From positions 1-64,000 of the forward strand of contig NZ_LROS01000012.1 in assembly GCF_001675165.1 (NCBI RefSeq): DNA of 64,000 nt, read 5' to 3'. The translations under genes and the position numbers were made by a program. The stretch comes from Clostridium ragsdalei P11 (GTDB lineage: Bacteria > Bacillota > Clostridia > Clostridiales > Clostridiaceae). Under the pieces are notes generated by a model. The model searched no databases. It was not told where the DNA came from and saw nothing but the letters and a program-made list of their open reading frames with translations. This document shows, in pieces, positions 45,089 through 54,433 of this stretch (positions within the stretch are counted from its first letter, which is position 1; each line of letters opens with the position of its first letter).

Positions 45089-46690
45089 TCAATTAATGAT
45101 TTTATAATAAATGTTTGATGTAATCTTATATGCTGCAACATAAACAAAAGAGAATGCTATAATTACAATTAATATGCATTTGAAAATTAATAGTGTATCT
45201 GATAAGTGAAATCCTGCTAAAACCCTGCATATTAAATTATATCCAACAATCATATGGAGAATTGTCATTCCAATAGGTAAGAAGAACATCAATTTTATTT
45301 GCTGGTTAATGGTAGACTTTATTTCATCCTTATCCATTCCAACATCTTGTAGAATTTGAAACTGTTTTTTGTCCTCTATTCCTTCTGAAAGCTGCTTATA
45401 GTAGAGTATCAATATAAGTGCAATCAAAAATAGGACTCCCATAAAGACGCATAAAAATAATCCACCACCAAAGTAATTATACCAATCAAGGCTCTCTAAA
45501 TCTCTGCTTGCAAAGTAAGTAATAATTGACTTTTCTTTTATAGAATTCTTTATATTCTTTGCAAATGCAATTCGGTTTTTTTCAGTTCCTTCTGTATTAA
45601 AAGACAGAGTGTACTGATTATCGGCTTCTGAAAAGTCACCTTGCTTATCACTTAAAAGTATATTGTTGTTTTTTGCAAGAAGATGAATTTCATCATAAAC
45701 CCCATCAAGATTTTCAGTTGCTTTTATTTCAATGGAATTTGGGAATCTTGTTCGGAGCATACTATCCTTACCAAAATATACAGAAGAAACAACGGAAAGT
45801 AAGAAAATAATAGCTGTACTAAAAATACAAATGCTAGCTAACCCCACACCATTCTTTTTCATACGATACATAAGGTTTGAAACTGATATAAAATTTTGTG
45901 GCTTATAATATAGCTTCTCATTCTTTTTAATTGCTTTTAAAATAGCGATACTTCCCGCTATGAATACTAAGTAGGTAGCAGTCATTAAAATTGGTGCAAA
46001 CAGAATTAAATCCGAAATCTTGCTGGCAGAGAGGGCATAAAGATAAGAAAATATCAGTAATATAAAACCAACAATTGCAATTAAACTATGGCCTTTAGGT
46101 TCTTTCTCACCAACCGAATTGCTTTTCAAAAGAGAAATAGTTTTGGTATGATGTATCTTAAAGGTATTAATTCCAAAAACAATTTCATAAATAATTACAA
46201 GTAACGAGAGTGTTCTTGTAATTGCTCTTGCTCCAATAAAAAAATAATTTTCTCCGTTAAGATTCATAATATTGACAAATAATCTAAAAAAAATATTTCC
46301 AAACACAAATCCAATTATCAGTGAACAAACAAAAGATGTTATAGCAATAAAGGTTGTTTCGAAAAATAAAACAAGTATCATATGCCTTTTTTCAAGTCCA
46401 AGAATAGAAAATAATCCAAATTCCTTCATTCGCTGCTTCATCAAAAAACTGTTAGCATAAATTAAAAAAAATACACTAAATAGCCCAATAATAATCGTTC
46501 CTACTTTAAAGAAAGTCTGAACAAATTCTGATTGAAGTGGCAAGCTTGTCATTGTGCTTGTAGTTCCAATTGCCACATACACCAAAAAAGTAAATATGGT
46601 GCTAATACTTGCAATAAGGTAAGGAATATAAATTTGTTTGTTTCTTTTAAGATTATTTATTGCCAGCTTAAGGCAAAATTTAGTTTTCAT
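45089..46690 (-). CDS. BceB-type ABC transporter permease
   Basis: A 533-residue FtsX-fold permease with about ten helices and a large extracytoplasmic loop between helices 7 and 8, the BceB plan. FtsX domains lie near residues 55-235 and 430-530. With the ATPase it removes antimicrobial peptides from their lipid-cycle target and passes the signal to the histidine kinase. The ATG at 46690 (behind GGGGGT) overlaps the ATPase gene by 11 bp; a further upstream start would run deep into that gene. Confidence 0.9.
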   Translation of the reverse strand: MKTKFCLKLAINNLKRNKQIYIPYLIASISTIFTFLVYVAIGTTSTMTSLPLQSEFVQTFFKVGTIIIGLFSVFFLIYANSFLMKQRMKEFGLFSILGLEKRHMILVLFFETTFIAITSFVCSLIIGFVFGNIFFRLFVNIMNLNGENYFFIGARAITRTLSLLVIIYEIVFGINTFKIHHTKTISLLKSNSVGEKEPKGHSLIAIVGFILLIFSYLYALSASKISDLILFAPILMTATYLVFIAGSIAILKAIKKNEKLYYKPQNFISVSNLMYRMKKNGVGLASICIFSTAIIFLLSVVSSVYFGKDSMLRTRFPNSIEIKATENLDGVYDEIHLLAKNNNILLSDKQGDFSEADNQYTLSFNTEGTEKNRIAFAKNIKNSIKEKSIITYFASRDLESLDWYNYFGGGLFLCVFMGVLFLIALILILYYKQLSEGIEDKKQFQILQDVGMDKDEIKSTINQQIKLMFFLPIGMTILHMIVGYNLICRVLAGFHLSDTLLIFKCILIVIIAFSFVYVAAYKITSNIYYKIIN

Positions 46691-47450
46691 GATTGATACC
46701 CCCAGATATAAGCAGGGTAAGTGTATCGTATATTTTTTGAAAAAACTTTTGTCTTGCCAAATCTCCTCTATAAAGCTGGTGAAATACAACACCATCTTTA
46801 ATAAAAAGTACACGACTAGCATGACTTGCTGCCTGTGTGCTATGTGTCACCATTAGAATTGTTTGTCCGTTCTTATTAATTTCTTCAAACTGTGCAAGTA
46901 AATTACCAGCAGACTTAGAATCAAGTGCTCCGGTAGGTTCATCAGCTAAGACCAATTTGGGCTTTGTAATAAGGGCGCGGGCAACTGCTACACGCTGCTT
47001 TTGTCCACCGGAAATTTCATAAGGATACTTATTTAAGAGTTCAGTTAGTCCAAGTTGTCTAGCAAGCAGTTCTAGCTCTTGTTTTGATTTGTCAATTGAA
47101 ACATTTGAAAGAATCAATGGCAAAAGAATATTGTCTTTTATCGAAAAGGTATCTAAAAGATTAAAATCTTGAAATATAAATCCGAGATTTTTTCTTCTAA
47201 ATGAAGAAATTTCTTTGTCTTTTAACATGGACATGTTAATTCCGTCGAGAATTACTTGTCCATCTGTACTCTTATCAAGTGTACTGATTATATTAAGCAA
47301 AGTTGTTTTTCCTGCTCCAGACTCACCCATAATTGCAACATACTCTCCCTTTTTCACAGAAAAACTTACGTCTTTGAGCGCTGTATACTGTACATTTCCC
47401 AATTTTGCTTTATAAACTTTTTTTAATTTTATTACTTCTAAAAATGCCAT
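46680..47450 (-). CDS. BceA-type ABC transporter ATP-binding protein
   Basis: A 256-residue ATPase of the MacB/LolD/BceA group. Walker A GESGAGKTT, Q-loop IFQDFNLL, signature SGGQKQRVAVARAL, Walker B LVLADEPTGALDS, H-loop VTHS. It powers the BceB permease. ATG 6 nt behind GGAGG. It lies 118 bp downstream of the kinase gene, and that gap has a probable response-regulator site. Confidence 0.93.
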   Translation of the reverse strand: MAFLEVIKLKKVYKAKLGNVQYTALKDVSFSVKKGEYVAIMGESGAGKTTLLNIISTLDKSTDGQVILDGINMSMLKDKEISSFRRKNLGFIFQDFNLLDTFSIKDNILLPLILSNVSIDKSKQELELLARQLGLTELLNKYPYEISGGQKQRVAVARALITKPKLVLADEPTGALDSKSAGNLLAQFEEINKNGQTILMVTHSTQAASHASRVLFIKDGVVFHQLYRGDLARQKFFQKIYDTLTLLISGGINHEN

Positions 47451-47524
47451 AACAATTCCTCCAATTACTAACTTGTTTTATAAGTTAATTATATAGTAAA
47501 AGAAGTTTCTATATCTTAAGCCTA

Positions 47525-47565
47525 GATGACATTTTTGTATCTAACATTACATCTTTGTCATGTAA
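47525..47565 (-). promoter_or_regulatory. Candidate response-regulator site before the ABC transporter genes
   Basis: TTACAT-7 bp-ATGTAA (47547-47565) and the similar GATGAC...GTATC (47525-47541) lie about 80-115 bp upstream of the ATPase gene. BceR-like regulators usually bind inverted repeats at such a place. A TATAAT box lies between these and the gene, without a good -35, as expected for an activated promoter. Confidence 0.45.
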
Positions 47566-47568
47566 AAA

Positions 47569-48579
47569 TTATACTTTATATTTATCAAAACGCAGCTTGA
47601 TTGTTGTTCCTTGTCTCAATACAGACTCTGCATATATTTCAATATTTAGTGCACAAGCTACTTTTTTGCAGAGATATAGACCCATTCCCGTTGACGTCCT
47701 ATCGCTTCTTCCATTGTAGCCTGTAAAACTTTTTTCAAAAATTCTTTCCAAATCTTCAGAAGCAATACCGATACCTGTATCTGAAATTCTTAGTTCGTTC
47801 AAACATGCATCAAATTCTATGGATATCCATCCTTCTTTTGTATATTTCAATGAGTTAGATAATATTTGTTCTAATATAAAGGAAAGCCATTTTTCGTCTG
47901 TAAGTATGGTTGTCTCAAATTTAAGTAACTTAACTTCTATGTCTTTGTTGATAAAAATTACACTATGCTTTTTTACAGCATTTTTTACGATTTTATAAAG
48001 AGAATATTGCTCAAACTTGAAATCGTCTGTAAGACTTTCAATTCTTAGATATTGTAAAACCATTTCAGTATATTGTTCGATTTTAAACAATTCTTGTTTA
48101 AATTTAAGTATAGTATCAGTGTCCTTAATCTTATTTTGGACAAGAAGATCTAGTGCAAAAATTGGAGTCTTAATTTCATGCACCCACAAATTAAAATAAT
48201 CAGACTGTTCCTTATTTGTTCGTTCTCTATCATCTAACAAACGCTTTGACTGATTATATAATTTAAGTACTAAGTTTTGGTAATCTGTTTCAATAAGATT
48301 ATCGCTAAAATTTTCTTCTTCTATTGTGATCAAGTCCTTGTTAATTTCATTTTGCAAAAATATATGTTTACGATAAAACCTTATAAATTCAACCACAAAA
48401 TAAACAACACCAAGAAATGTAAGTACACAAATGGTGTAAATGACTGATGAAGCCAGACTTCTATACAATATCGCGGACAAAACATAAAAGCTTATGCACA
48501 AAATAAAAAAAATAATCTGTCTATAAGCTAATTTTAAAAATTCTTTTAGACAAAAAATAAGTGTTCTCATACTATTCAT
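47569..48579 (-). CDS. BceS-type sensor histidine kinase
   Basis: A 336-residue intramembrane-sensing kinase. Two helices (about 15-65) with almost no external loop, then the phospho-acceptor His in WVHEIKTPIFAL, N box LSNSLKYTKEG, DTGIGI and GMGLYLCK. It senses through the BceAB transporter rather than alone. The start overlaps the end of the regulator gene by a few bases (ATGA). Confidence 0.92.
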   Translation of the reverse strand: MNSMRTLIFCLKEFLKLAYRQIIFFILCISFYVLSAILYRSLASSVIYTICVLTFLGVVYFVVEFIRFYRKHIFLQNEINKDLITIEEENFSDNLIETDYQNLVLKLYNQSKRLLDDRERTNKEQSDYFNLWVHEIKTPIFALDLLVQNKIKDTDTILKFKQELFKIEQYTEMVLQYLRIESLTDDFKFEQYSLYKIVKNAVKKHSVIFINKDIEVKLLKFETTILTDEKWLSFILEQILSNSLKYTKEGWISIEFDACLNELRISDTGIGIASEDLERIFEKSFTGYNGRSDRTSTGMGLYLCKKVACALNIEIYAESVLRQGTTIKLRFDKYKV

Positions 48580-49243
48580 TTACCATATATCCAATACCTT
48601 TCTTTGTGACTATCAGCTCAGGTAATCCTATATTCTCAAGCGTCTTTCTTAAACGAGCAATATTTACAAACAAAGTATTATCACTAACAAAACAGTCGTC
48701 ATTCCATAGCTTCATCATCAAATCTTTTTTTGAAATGGGACACCCCTTATTTTTCAGCAAAAGTTCCAGAATCCTAAATTCGTTTTTTGTTAATTCTAAC
48801 TTTTGACCATTGTATGAAATTGAATTTTCATCAATCAATAAAATTAAGCCGTGGTATTCAATCATATTATTTTGTTTTTGAAAAGTATAGGTTCTCCTAA
48901 GCAACGCTTGTACTTTTGCCACAAGCACTGAAATATCAAAAGGCTTAGTGATATAATCATCAGCCCCCATATTCATTGCCATTACTATATTCATTTTGTC
49001 ACTGTTTGAAGATATAAAAATAATTGGCATATTAGAAATATTTCGTATTTCTTTACACCAGTAAAATCCGTTGTAAAATGGTAACTTTACATCTAATAGC
49101 AGCAAATGTGGTACTATTCTCGCTATCTGTTCTGTAATATTCAAAAAATCTCTTATATAGTCAACTTCATAACCCCACTCTTGTAATGAATCACAAAGCA
49201 ACTCAGCGATAGAAATATCATCTTCAACAATTAATATTTTCAT
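48572..49243 (-). CDS. BceR-type OmpR-family response regulator
   Basis: A 223-residue regulator. Receiver domain with DD (residues 8-9), phosphorylated Asp in LLLDVKLP, and conserved Lys in YITKPF; the C-terminal winged helix covers about 125-222. It should activate the BceAB transporter genes. First gene of the four-gene module. Confidence 0.93.
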   Translation of the reverse strand: MKILIVEDDISIAELLCDSLQEWGYEVDYIRDFLNITEQIARIVPHLLLLDVKLPFYNGFYWCKEIRNISNMPIIFISSNSDKMNIVMAMNMGADDYITKPFDISVLVAKVQALLRRTYTFQKQNNMIEYHGLILLIDENSISYNGQKLELTKNEFRILELLLKNKGCPISKKDLMMKLWNDDCFVSDNTLFVNIARLRKTLENIGLPELIVTKKGIGYMVNE

Positions 49244-49448
49244 AGTTTATATTCCTCATTTTTATGAAAAAGTTAAATAAAGTAAATAAATATACTAAAT
49301 TTATGCTTAGACTACTTAAAATTTCTCATTCTTATAACTAAGGTTCATAATTTTTTACAGCTGCGATTTAATTATTATAAAAATTATACCATAACATCTA
49401 TATATTTTCATTATTTTACAGAAAGCGTAAAATAATTTCTAATTATGC

Positions 49449-49994
49449 TTATTTGATTATGTCACTCTTGTATTTTTTGAGATCAATTTTTTGATATATC
49501 ATTTTTACAAAACTTTCTTTTTTATCTGTATATATAATCCTATCATCTGGGTATTGCTTTGCTAAAGATATTTTCAAATCATTATACTCTTTAGCATACT
49601 CTTCATGCCCATTTAGGAAATCTCTGAATCGTGTCATAAAATAAAAATCAACATTGTTTGGTTCATAACAATGAACATGCCTTAATGAAATCTCTTCTTC
49701 ACCTCTTAAAACAAAAAGATACCTATTCTTTTTGTTGTTTTGTGGACCACAATAATCATAACCTGCCCTTTTCATTCCTTCTATGTTCATATCTTCAAAT
49801 GATTTTAATACTATGGCAATGTCAAGTATTGGCTTGGCATAGATGCCATTAATTGAGGTGCTGCCTACATGCTGTATGTCATTTACGTTATCCCCGAAAA
49901 TTTCTTTCAATTGTTTTTTTGCTTCTTTAAATTCCTCTTTCCATTCTTCACAATGAGGCAATAGTCTAACCTTATAACGCTCAACTCCTTGCAT
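49449..49994 (-). CDS. GrpB-family protein
   Basis: A 181-residue protein of the GrpB family (nucleotidyltransferase-like fold): ERYKVRLLPHCEEWKEEF, HVGSTSINGIYAKPILDIAI, LRHVHCYEPNN and FRDFLNGHEEYAKEYNDLK. Known mainly as an uncharacterised cytosolic protein, sometimes fused to dephospho-CoA kinase. ATG behind AGAGGAG. Alone, 205 bp from the regulator gene. Confidence 0.85.
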   Translation of the reverse strand: MQGVERYKVRLLPHCEEWKEEFKEAKKQLKEIFGDNVNDIQHVGSTSINGIYAKPILDIAIVLKSFEDMNIEGMKRAGYDYCGPQNNKKNRYLFVLRGEEEISLRHVHCYEPNNVDFYFMTRFRDFLNGHEEYAKEYNDLKISLAKQYPDDRIIYTDKKESFVKMIYQKIDLKKYKSDIIK

Positions 49995-50380
49995 TGTTAC
50001 TCCTCTTAATGTTTCATATTTGAAATAGATTTATATAACTAAAAGTTGACTTATATTCGGAAAATATGAGGACAAAATTCAAATTCCGTTTGAAAACTTT
50101 AAAAATATACTACCTATAAATATATTATATAATAATCTCTAACTTAAAAATCAATTTATACGCAGGCACATTTTACAATAATGAAGTTCTTTTAAATATT
50201 TTGCATATAAGTCTTAGGAAAAAATTCGTAAAATCTTAGAGATTTTGGATTGTTTGAGGTGCGAGTTTCCAAAACCTCTTAGCTTTTTAGAATTTTTTGC
50301 TTAGACTTATCAAAATATTTAACGAGCTGAAGGTTGTAAAAATATTTTAAGAGTGTAATTTTATTTTTTCTTTAGAAGCT
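49995..50380. other. Intergenic region filled with repeat elements
   Basis: 386 bp made of a half type A element (about 50052-50100, GAGGACAAAATTCAAATTCCGT against the 60355 copy), the R repeat (50113-50153) and the type B hairpin element B2. No gene. Confidence 0.65.
50137..50375 (-). repeat. Large hairpin element, family Q type B, copy B2
   Basis: An imperfect palindrome of about 240 bp. On the minus strand the loop is AAACTCGCACCTCAAACA (50251-50268) in the stem AGAGGTTTTGGA/TCCAAAATCTCT. Outer blocks TACAACCTTCAGCTC and TATTTTGATAAGTCTAAG match copy B1 at 60066-60315 almost base for base in opposite orientation. It starts right after the stop codon of the FMN oxidase-like gene. Confidence 0.8.
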
Positions 50381-51397
50381 CTATTTATAAAGTATTCTAT
50401 CATCTACATTTTTAACAGACTTACAACCTGTTAAAACCATAGCTGACTTTAGTTCACTCTTTAAATTTTCTATGTAGATCTTTACTCCTTCTCTTTGTCC
50501 TCCAAAGGATGCAGTTACAAAAGGTCTTCCTATAAGTACAGCATCTGCACCTAAAGCTAACATTTTAAGTACATCAACACCAGTTCTCACGCCACCATCT
50601 GCAAGTATTGTAACCTTGCCTTTAACTAACTTCGCTATCTCTGGAAGTACCTCTGCCACTCCAGGAGTTTGATCTAAAACTCTTCCACCATGGTTTGAAA
50701 CAACTATGGCACTTACTCCAGCTTTAACTGCAAGTTCTGCTTCGTCTGGAGTCATTATTCCCTTTAATATAAAAGGAAGTTTTGCACTTTCTACAACTTC
50801 TTTTATTTCTTCTAAAGTCTTAGGTCCCACAGGCTTTCCATGAAGTGCTAAAGTTATTAGTCCTGCAGCATCTATATCCATTCCTACTGCAAAAGCTCCT
50901 GCTTTTTCAGCAAGTTTTATTTTACTTATAACATTTTTATTTTCCCAGGGTTTTATTACAGCTATGCCTTCTCCATTAAATTCTTTAAGCTTTTCAAGAT
51001 TAGTTATAAGAAAAGAATCTACTGCTGTATCTCCTACCATAGGATATATTCCTGCATCCAGACATCCTCCTATAACCGAGGAAATATACTCTTCTTCAGT
51101 AAACTTTCCACCCATATTCAAAGTAGTTCCTGATACAGGTGCTGCAAAAACAGGTATGTCCATCTTTTTTCCAAATAACTCTATTGAGGTGTCAGGATCT
51201 TTAGCATCATGTATAACTCTCATATTTAATTTACATTTGCTCAGAGAATTAAAATTTTCTTTAAAAGAATCTCCTGTTCCCTTTCCTCCCATACCTGGCA
51301 CTTCTCCAGCACAGGCGTTTCCATTACAGGCAGGGCATACCCTGCAGCTTCCATTTAAATTTTCCCTTGCATTTTTTAATACATCTTTATAATTCAT
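50381..51397 (-). CDS. FMN-dependent alpha-hydroxy-acid dehydrogenase family protein
   Basis: A 338-residue TIM-barrel flavoprotein related to lactate oxidase and IDI-2: PVFAAPVSG, FILKGIMTPDEAELAVKAGVSAIVVSNHGGRVLDQ with the catalytic His, ADGGVRTGVDVLKMLALGADAVLIGRPF for FMN phosphate. The N-terminus has Cys in CRVCPACNGNAC (CX2CX2CX4C), unusual for the textbook family, suggesting a metal or Fe-S site. In an anaerobe it is more likely a dehydrogenase than an oxidase. Substrate unknown. ATG behind GGCGG, a weak site. Confidence 0.82.
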   Translation of the reverse strand: MNYKDVLKNARENLNGSCRVCPACNGNACAGEVPGMGGKGTGDSFKENFNSLSKCKLNMRVIHDAKDPDTSIELFGKKMDIPVFAAPVSGTTLNMGGKFTEEEYISSVIGGCLDAGIYPMVGDTAVDSFLITNLEKLKEFNGEGIAVIKPWENKNVISKIKLAEKAGAFAVGMDIDAAGLITLALHGKPVGPKTLEEIKEVVESAKLPFILKGIMTPDEAELAVKAGVSAIVVSNHGGRVLDQTPGVAEVLPEIAKLVKGKVTILADGGVRTGVDVLKMLALGADAVLIGRPFVTASFGGQREGVKIYIENLKSELKSAMVLTGCKSVKNVDDRILYK

Positions 51398-51501
51398 AAT
51401 AATGCCGCCAAATATTAAATTTCTTAATATTTAGCAGTTCTTCACCCCTTTCAAGTAATATTTTATTAAAAATAACTCATTTTATTTAAATATTAAGTTT
51501 A

Positions 51502-51555
51502 GACATTTTCAAAGAAATAACTAATCCATATGCCAGCCTATTTTCTTTCAAATGC
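51502..51555. repeat. 55-bp dispersed repeat R2, copy 2
   Basis: It matches the repeat at 29911-29965 (CAAAGAAATAAC, GCCAGCCTATT, TTTCAAATGCC). It covers the last codons and stop of the DUF523 gene, so the protein's C-terminus (FERK) is encoded by the repeat end. Confidence 0.6.
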
Positions 51556-52002
51556 CTTATTAAAATCATTTTCTCCATATATCTTTATATGGTTTTTGCT
51601 TAAAAGTTCTGCTGTTACTCCGGCACCCTCTATAATATTTCCACTAAAATTTCCATCATAAATTTTACCAAAACCGCAGGATGGACTTTTAGACTTTAAA
51701 ATAGCTTCTTTTATATTACATGCCTTAGCTACTTTTAAAGTTTCATAGGCTCCTTTTAAAAATTCACTTGTAAAATTTTCTCCATTAGAACTTATTACAG
51801 CAGCTTTTCCATCTATCACATCTTTACCTGTACCGCCACATATTTCGCAAGGGTTTCTAGGAGTCTTCAATCCACCTAACTGTTCTGGACATAAGGGCAG
51901 CGCCTTTCCTTCTTTCACAAGACTTAGTACTTTCTCACAAAGATTATTTTGCCCATTATATTTAGTATTAATGCCACACAAGCATGCACTTACTAATATC
52001 AC
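51538..52002 (-). CDS. DUF523 family protein
   Basis: A 154-residue protein of the DUF523 (YbbK) family: ILVSACLCGINTKYNG, PLCPEQLGGLKTPRNPCEICGG and LKSKSPSCGFGKIYDG, with conserved cysteines suggesting metal or Fe-S binding. Function unknown. I prefer the GTG at 52002, giving the usual MILVSACL start; a GTG at 52011 is too close to GGAG. It follows mutS2 by about 15 bp. Confidence 0.85.
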   Translation of the reverse strand: MILVSACLCGINTKYNGQNNLCEKVLSLVKEGKALPLCPEQLGGLKTPRNPCEICGGTGKDVIDGKAAVISSNGENFTSEFLKGAYETLKVAKACNIKEAILKSKSPSCGFGKIYDGNFSGNIIEGAGVTAELLSKNHIKIYGENDFNKAFERK

Positions 52003-52016
52003 TCCAGCCACACTCC

Positions 52017-54377
52017 TTATTTCAATTCAACTATTGTAACTCCTGTGCCACCTTCACCATATTCTCCAAGCCTGTGATTCTTTACATGAGAATGCTTCTT
52101 TAACATATCAGTTATAGAATTTCTAAGCACTCCGGTACCCTTACCGTGTATTATAGTAACTTCTTTAAGTCCTCCCATGTATGCATCATCTAAATATTTG
52201 TCTACAGTATAAGTTGCCTCTATAGAGTCCATTCCCCTTAAATCCACTGAACTTGAAACATTTCTTAAATTTAATTTAGCTTCTCTTTTTAACTTTTTCT
52301 TTTCACTTTTTGAATTGCCACTAGAAGTTCTCAATTCTTTCAACTTCACACTTATTTTCATGATTCCTGCTTGAACCTGTACTTCCCCCTTACTGTCAGG
52401 TTTAGATAGTACCACTGCTTTTTGATTTAATGAAGGTATGAATACTTCCTGCCCTTCTTTTACAGATTTAAGCTCTTCTCCAACATCATTTTTATTATCA
52501 TACAACTTTTCTTCAGTTTTCTCTAATCTATCCTTAAGTTTTTTTCTATTTTCCTCTAATTTATGTCTTACAGAAGAAGTGTATCCCATTCTTTCTAGTT
52601 CTCTCATATCCTTTAGAATTTTATCTGCTTCTTCTTTAGAACTTCTTATTATTTCTTTTGCCTCTCTCTGCGCTCCAATGATAGCCTTATCTCTTATATT
52701 TTGAAGTTTACTTGCTTTTTCTTCATACTTTTCTTTGATTTTAGCTGCCTCACTTTTTAGTATTTCTGCTTCTCTAGCAAAAGTTTCAGCTTTTGATTTC
52801 TTTTCCTGAAGGCTTTGAATTAAATCTTCAAATTGTAAGGCATCGCTAGCTATATTTTCTCTAGCATCTTCTATTATAAAATCTGGCAGTCCAAGCCTTT
52901 TAGATATTTCAAAAGCATTAGACTTTCCCGGTACTCCTATCATAAGCCTATAAGTAGGTCTCAAAGTTTCTATGTCAAATTCTACAGATGCATTTTCCAC
53001 TCCCTCATTTTTTAAAGCATACACTTTTAATTCACTGTAATGAGTTGTAGCTACTATAGTGCATCCTCTTTTTCTTAAGTTTTCAAGTATGGATACTGCA
53101 AGAGCTGCACCTTCTGTAGGATCAGTACCTGCACCTAATTCATCAAACAACACAAGAGATTTTTCATCAAACTTTTCAATAATATTTACTATATTAGTCA
53201 TATGTGATGAAAATGTAGATAAATTCTGCTCTATGCTCTGTTCATCTCCAATATCTGCAAATACCTCTGTAAAAAATCCTACAGTAGAATTCTCCCTAGC
53301 AGGTATCATAAGTCCACTTAGCGCCATAATATGTAAAAGCCCTATAGTTTTGAGAGTTACAGTTTTTCCTCCTGTATTAGGTCCTGTTATAACTAAACAG
53401 CTAAAATTTCTACCTATATATACATCCATAGGTACTACTGTTTTTTTATTTATAAGTGGATGCCTTCCTTCTATAATATTAACTACTCCATTTTCACTTA
53501 CATTTGGAATGTTTCCATTTAACTCACTGCCAAATTTAGCTTTAGCAAATATAAAATCAAGTTCCCATATTATATCTGCATTTCTTTCAACTACAGTTAT
53601 ATTATCATATATTTGCTGAGACAGTTCAGCTAATATTCTATCTATCTCTGCTTTTTCCTTTAGTTTTAGTTCCTTTATTTCATTGTTCAAATTTACAAGT
53701 CCCATAGGTTCTATATAAAGAGTTGCCCCACTTGAACTTTGATCATGGACAAGTCCTGGTACGGATGACTTATTTTCCGCTTTTACAGGAAGCACGTATC
53801 TGTCCCCTCTCATAGTATACAAATTATCCTGCAGGTAATCGGAATAACTTCTTATAAGTGAATTTACCCTATCCCTTACTGAAGCATTTTTATCTTTTAA
53901 ACTTTTTCTGATATTGTAGAGAAGAGAACTTGCCTTATCAGATATTTCATCTTCGGTTTCTATAGCTGTAAAAATTTCATCTTCTAAATTTTTTAAAGGA
54001 ACAATACCTGCACATATGTCTTCTATAATTTTAAAATGTTCTTCATCTTCTGCCACAGTTATATACTTCTGAATTCTCCTAGCAGCCCTGAGTATTGCTC
54101 CTATTTTAAGAATTTGCCCTGGCATTAATGTAGAACCTTTTCCTGCCATTTTTATACCCTGTCTTACATCATAAACCCCTTCAAAAGGAGGGTTGCCTTT
54201 AGTTACAAGAAGTTTTAAAGCTTCTTTTGTTTCCTGTAAATGTTCCCTCACTTCATACAGGTTGTCATAAGGGCTTAATTTTTCTATTAAATCTTTAGCT
54301 GCTCCAGTATTTGCATAATTTTTTAATTTTCCCTTTACTTTATAAAATTCTAAAACCTTTAATGATTTTTCGTTCAT
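52017..54377 (-). CDS. mutS2: MutS2 ATPase/endonuclease
   Basis: A 786-residue MutS2. Walker A GPNTGGKT (about 333-340), Walker B LVLFDELGAGTDPTEG, a long coiled region (about 510-640) and a C-terminal Smr domain with VDLRGMDSIEA and HGKGTGVLR. Early work tied MutS2 to suppression of recombination; later work in Bacillus assigns it to splitting collided ribosomes. All domains are complete. Downstream of the U32 gene on the same strand. Confidence 0.95.
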   Translation of the reverse strand: MNEKSLKVLEFYKVKGKLKNYANTGAAKDLIEKLSPYDNLYEVREHLQETKEALKLLVTKGNPPFEGVYDVRQGIKMAGKGSTLMPGQILKIGAILRAARRIQKYITVAEDEEHFKIIEDICAGIVPLKNLEDEIFTAIETEDEISDKASSLLYNIRKSLKDKNASVRDRVNSLIRSYSDYLQDNLYTMRGDRYVLPVKAENKSSVPGLVHDQSSSGATLYIEPMGLVNLNNEIKELKLKEKAEIDRILAELSQQIYDNITVVERNADIIWELDFIFAKAKFGSELNGNIPNVSENGVVNIIEGRHPLINKKTVVPMDVYIGRNFSCLVITGPNTGGKTVTLKTIGLLHIMALSGLMIPARENSTVGFFTEVFADIGDEQSIEQNLSTFSSHMTNIVNIIEKFDEKSLVLFDELGAGTDPTEGAALAVSILENLRKRGCTIVATTHYSELKVYALKNEGVENASVEFDIETLRPTYRLMIGVPGKSNAFEISKRLGLPDFIIEDARENIASDALQFEDLIQSLQEKKSKAETFAREAEILKSEAAKIKEKYEEKASKLQNIRDKAIIGAQREAKEIIRSSKEEADKILKDMRELERMGYTSSVRHKLEENRKKLKDRLEKTEEKLYDNKNDVGEELKSVKEGQEVFIPSLNQKAVVLSKPDSKGEVQVQAGIMKISVKLKELRTSSGNSKSEKKKLKREAKLNLRNVSSSVDLRGMDSIEATYTVDKYLDDAYMGGLKEVTIIHGKGTGVLRNSITDMLKKHSHVKNHRLGEYGEGGTGVTIVELK

Positions 54378-54433
54378 TTAAATTTACCAATCCCTTCAGA
54401 TCAAATGACTTTAATTTTGTGTTACCCATAATC

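Noticed and set aside
44929-45147. Possible 72-residue gene on the minus strand
   Set aside because: It overlaps the end of the permease gene in another frame, shows no ribosome site and matches nothing; more likely noise or decayed DNA.
53059-53619. 186-codon plus-strand frame opposite mutS2
   Set aside because: It is antisense to the MutS2 ATPase core, has no family features and no start signal.
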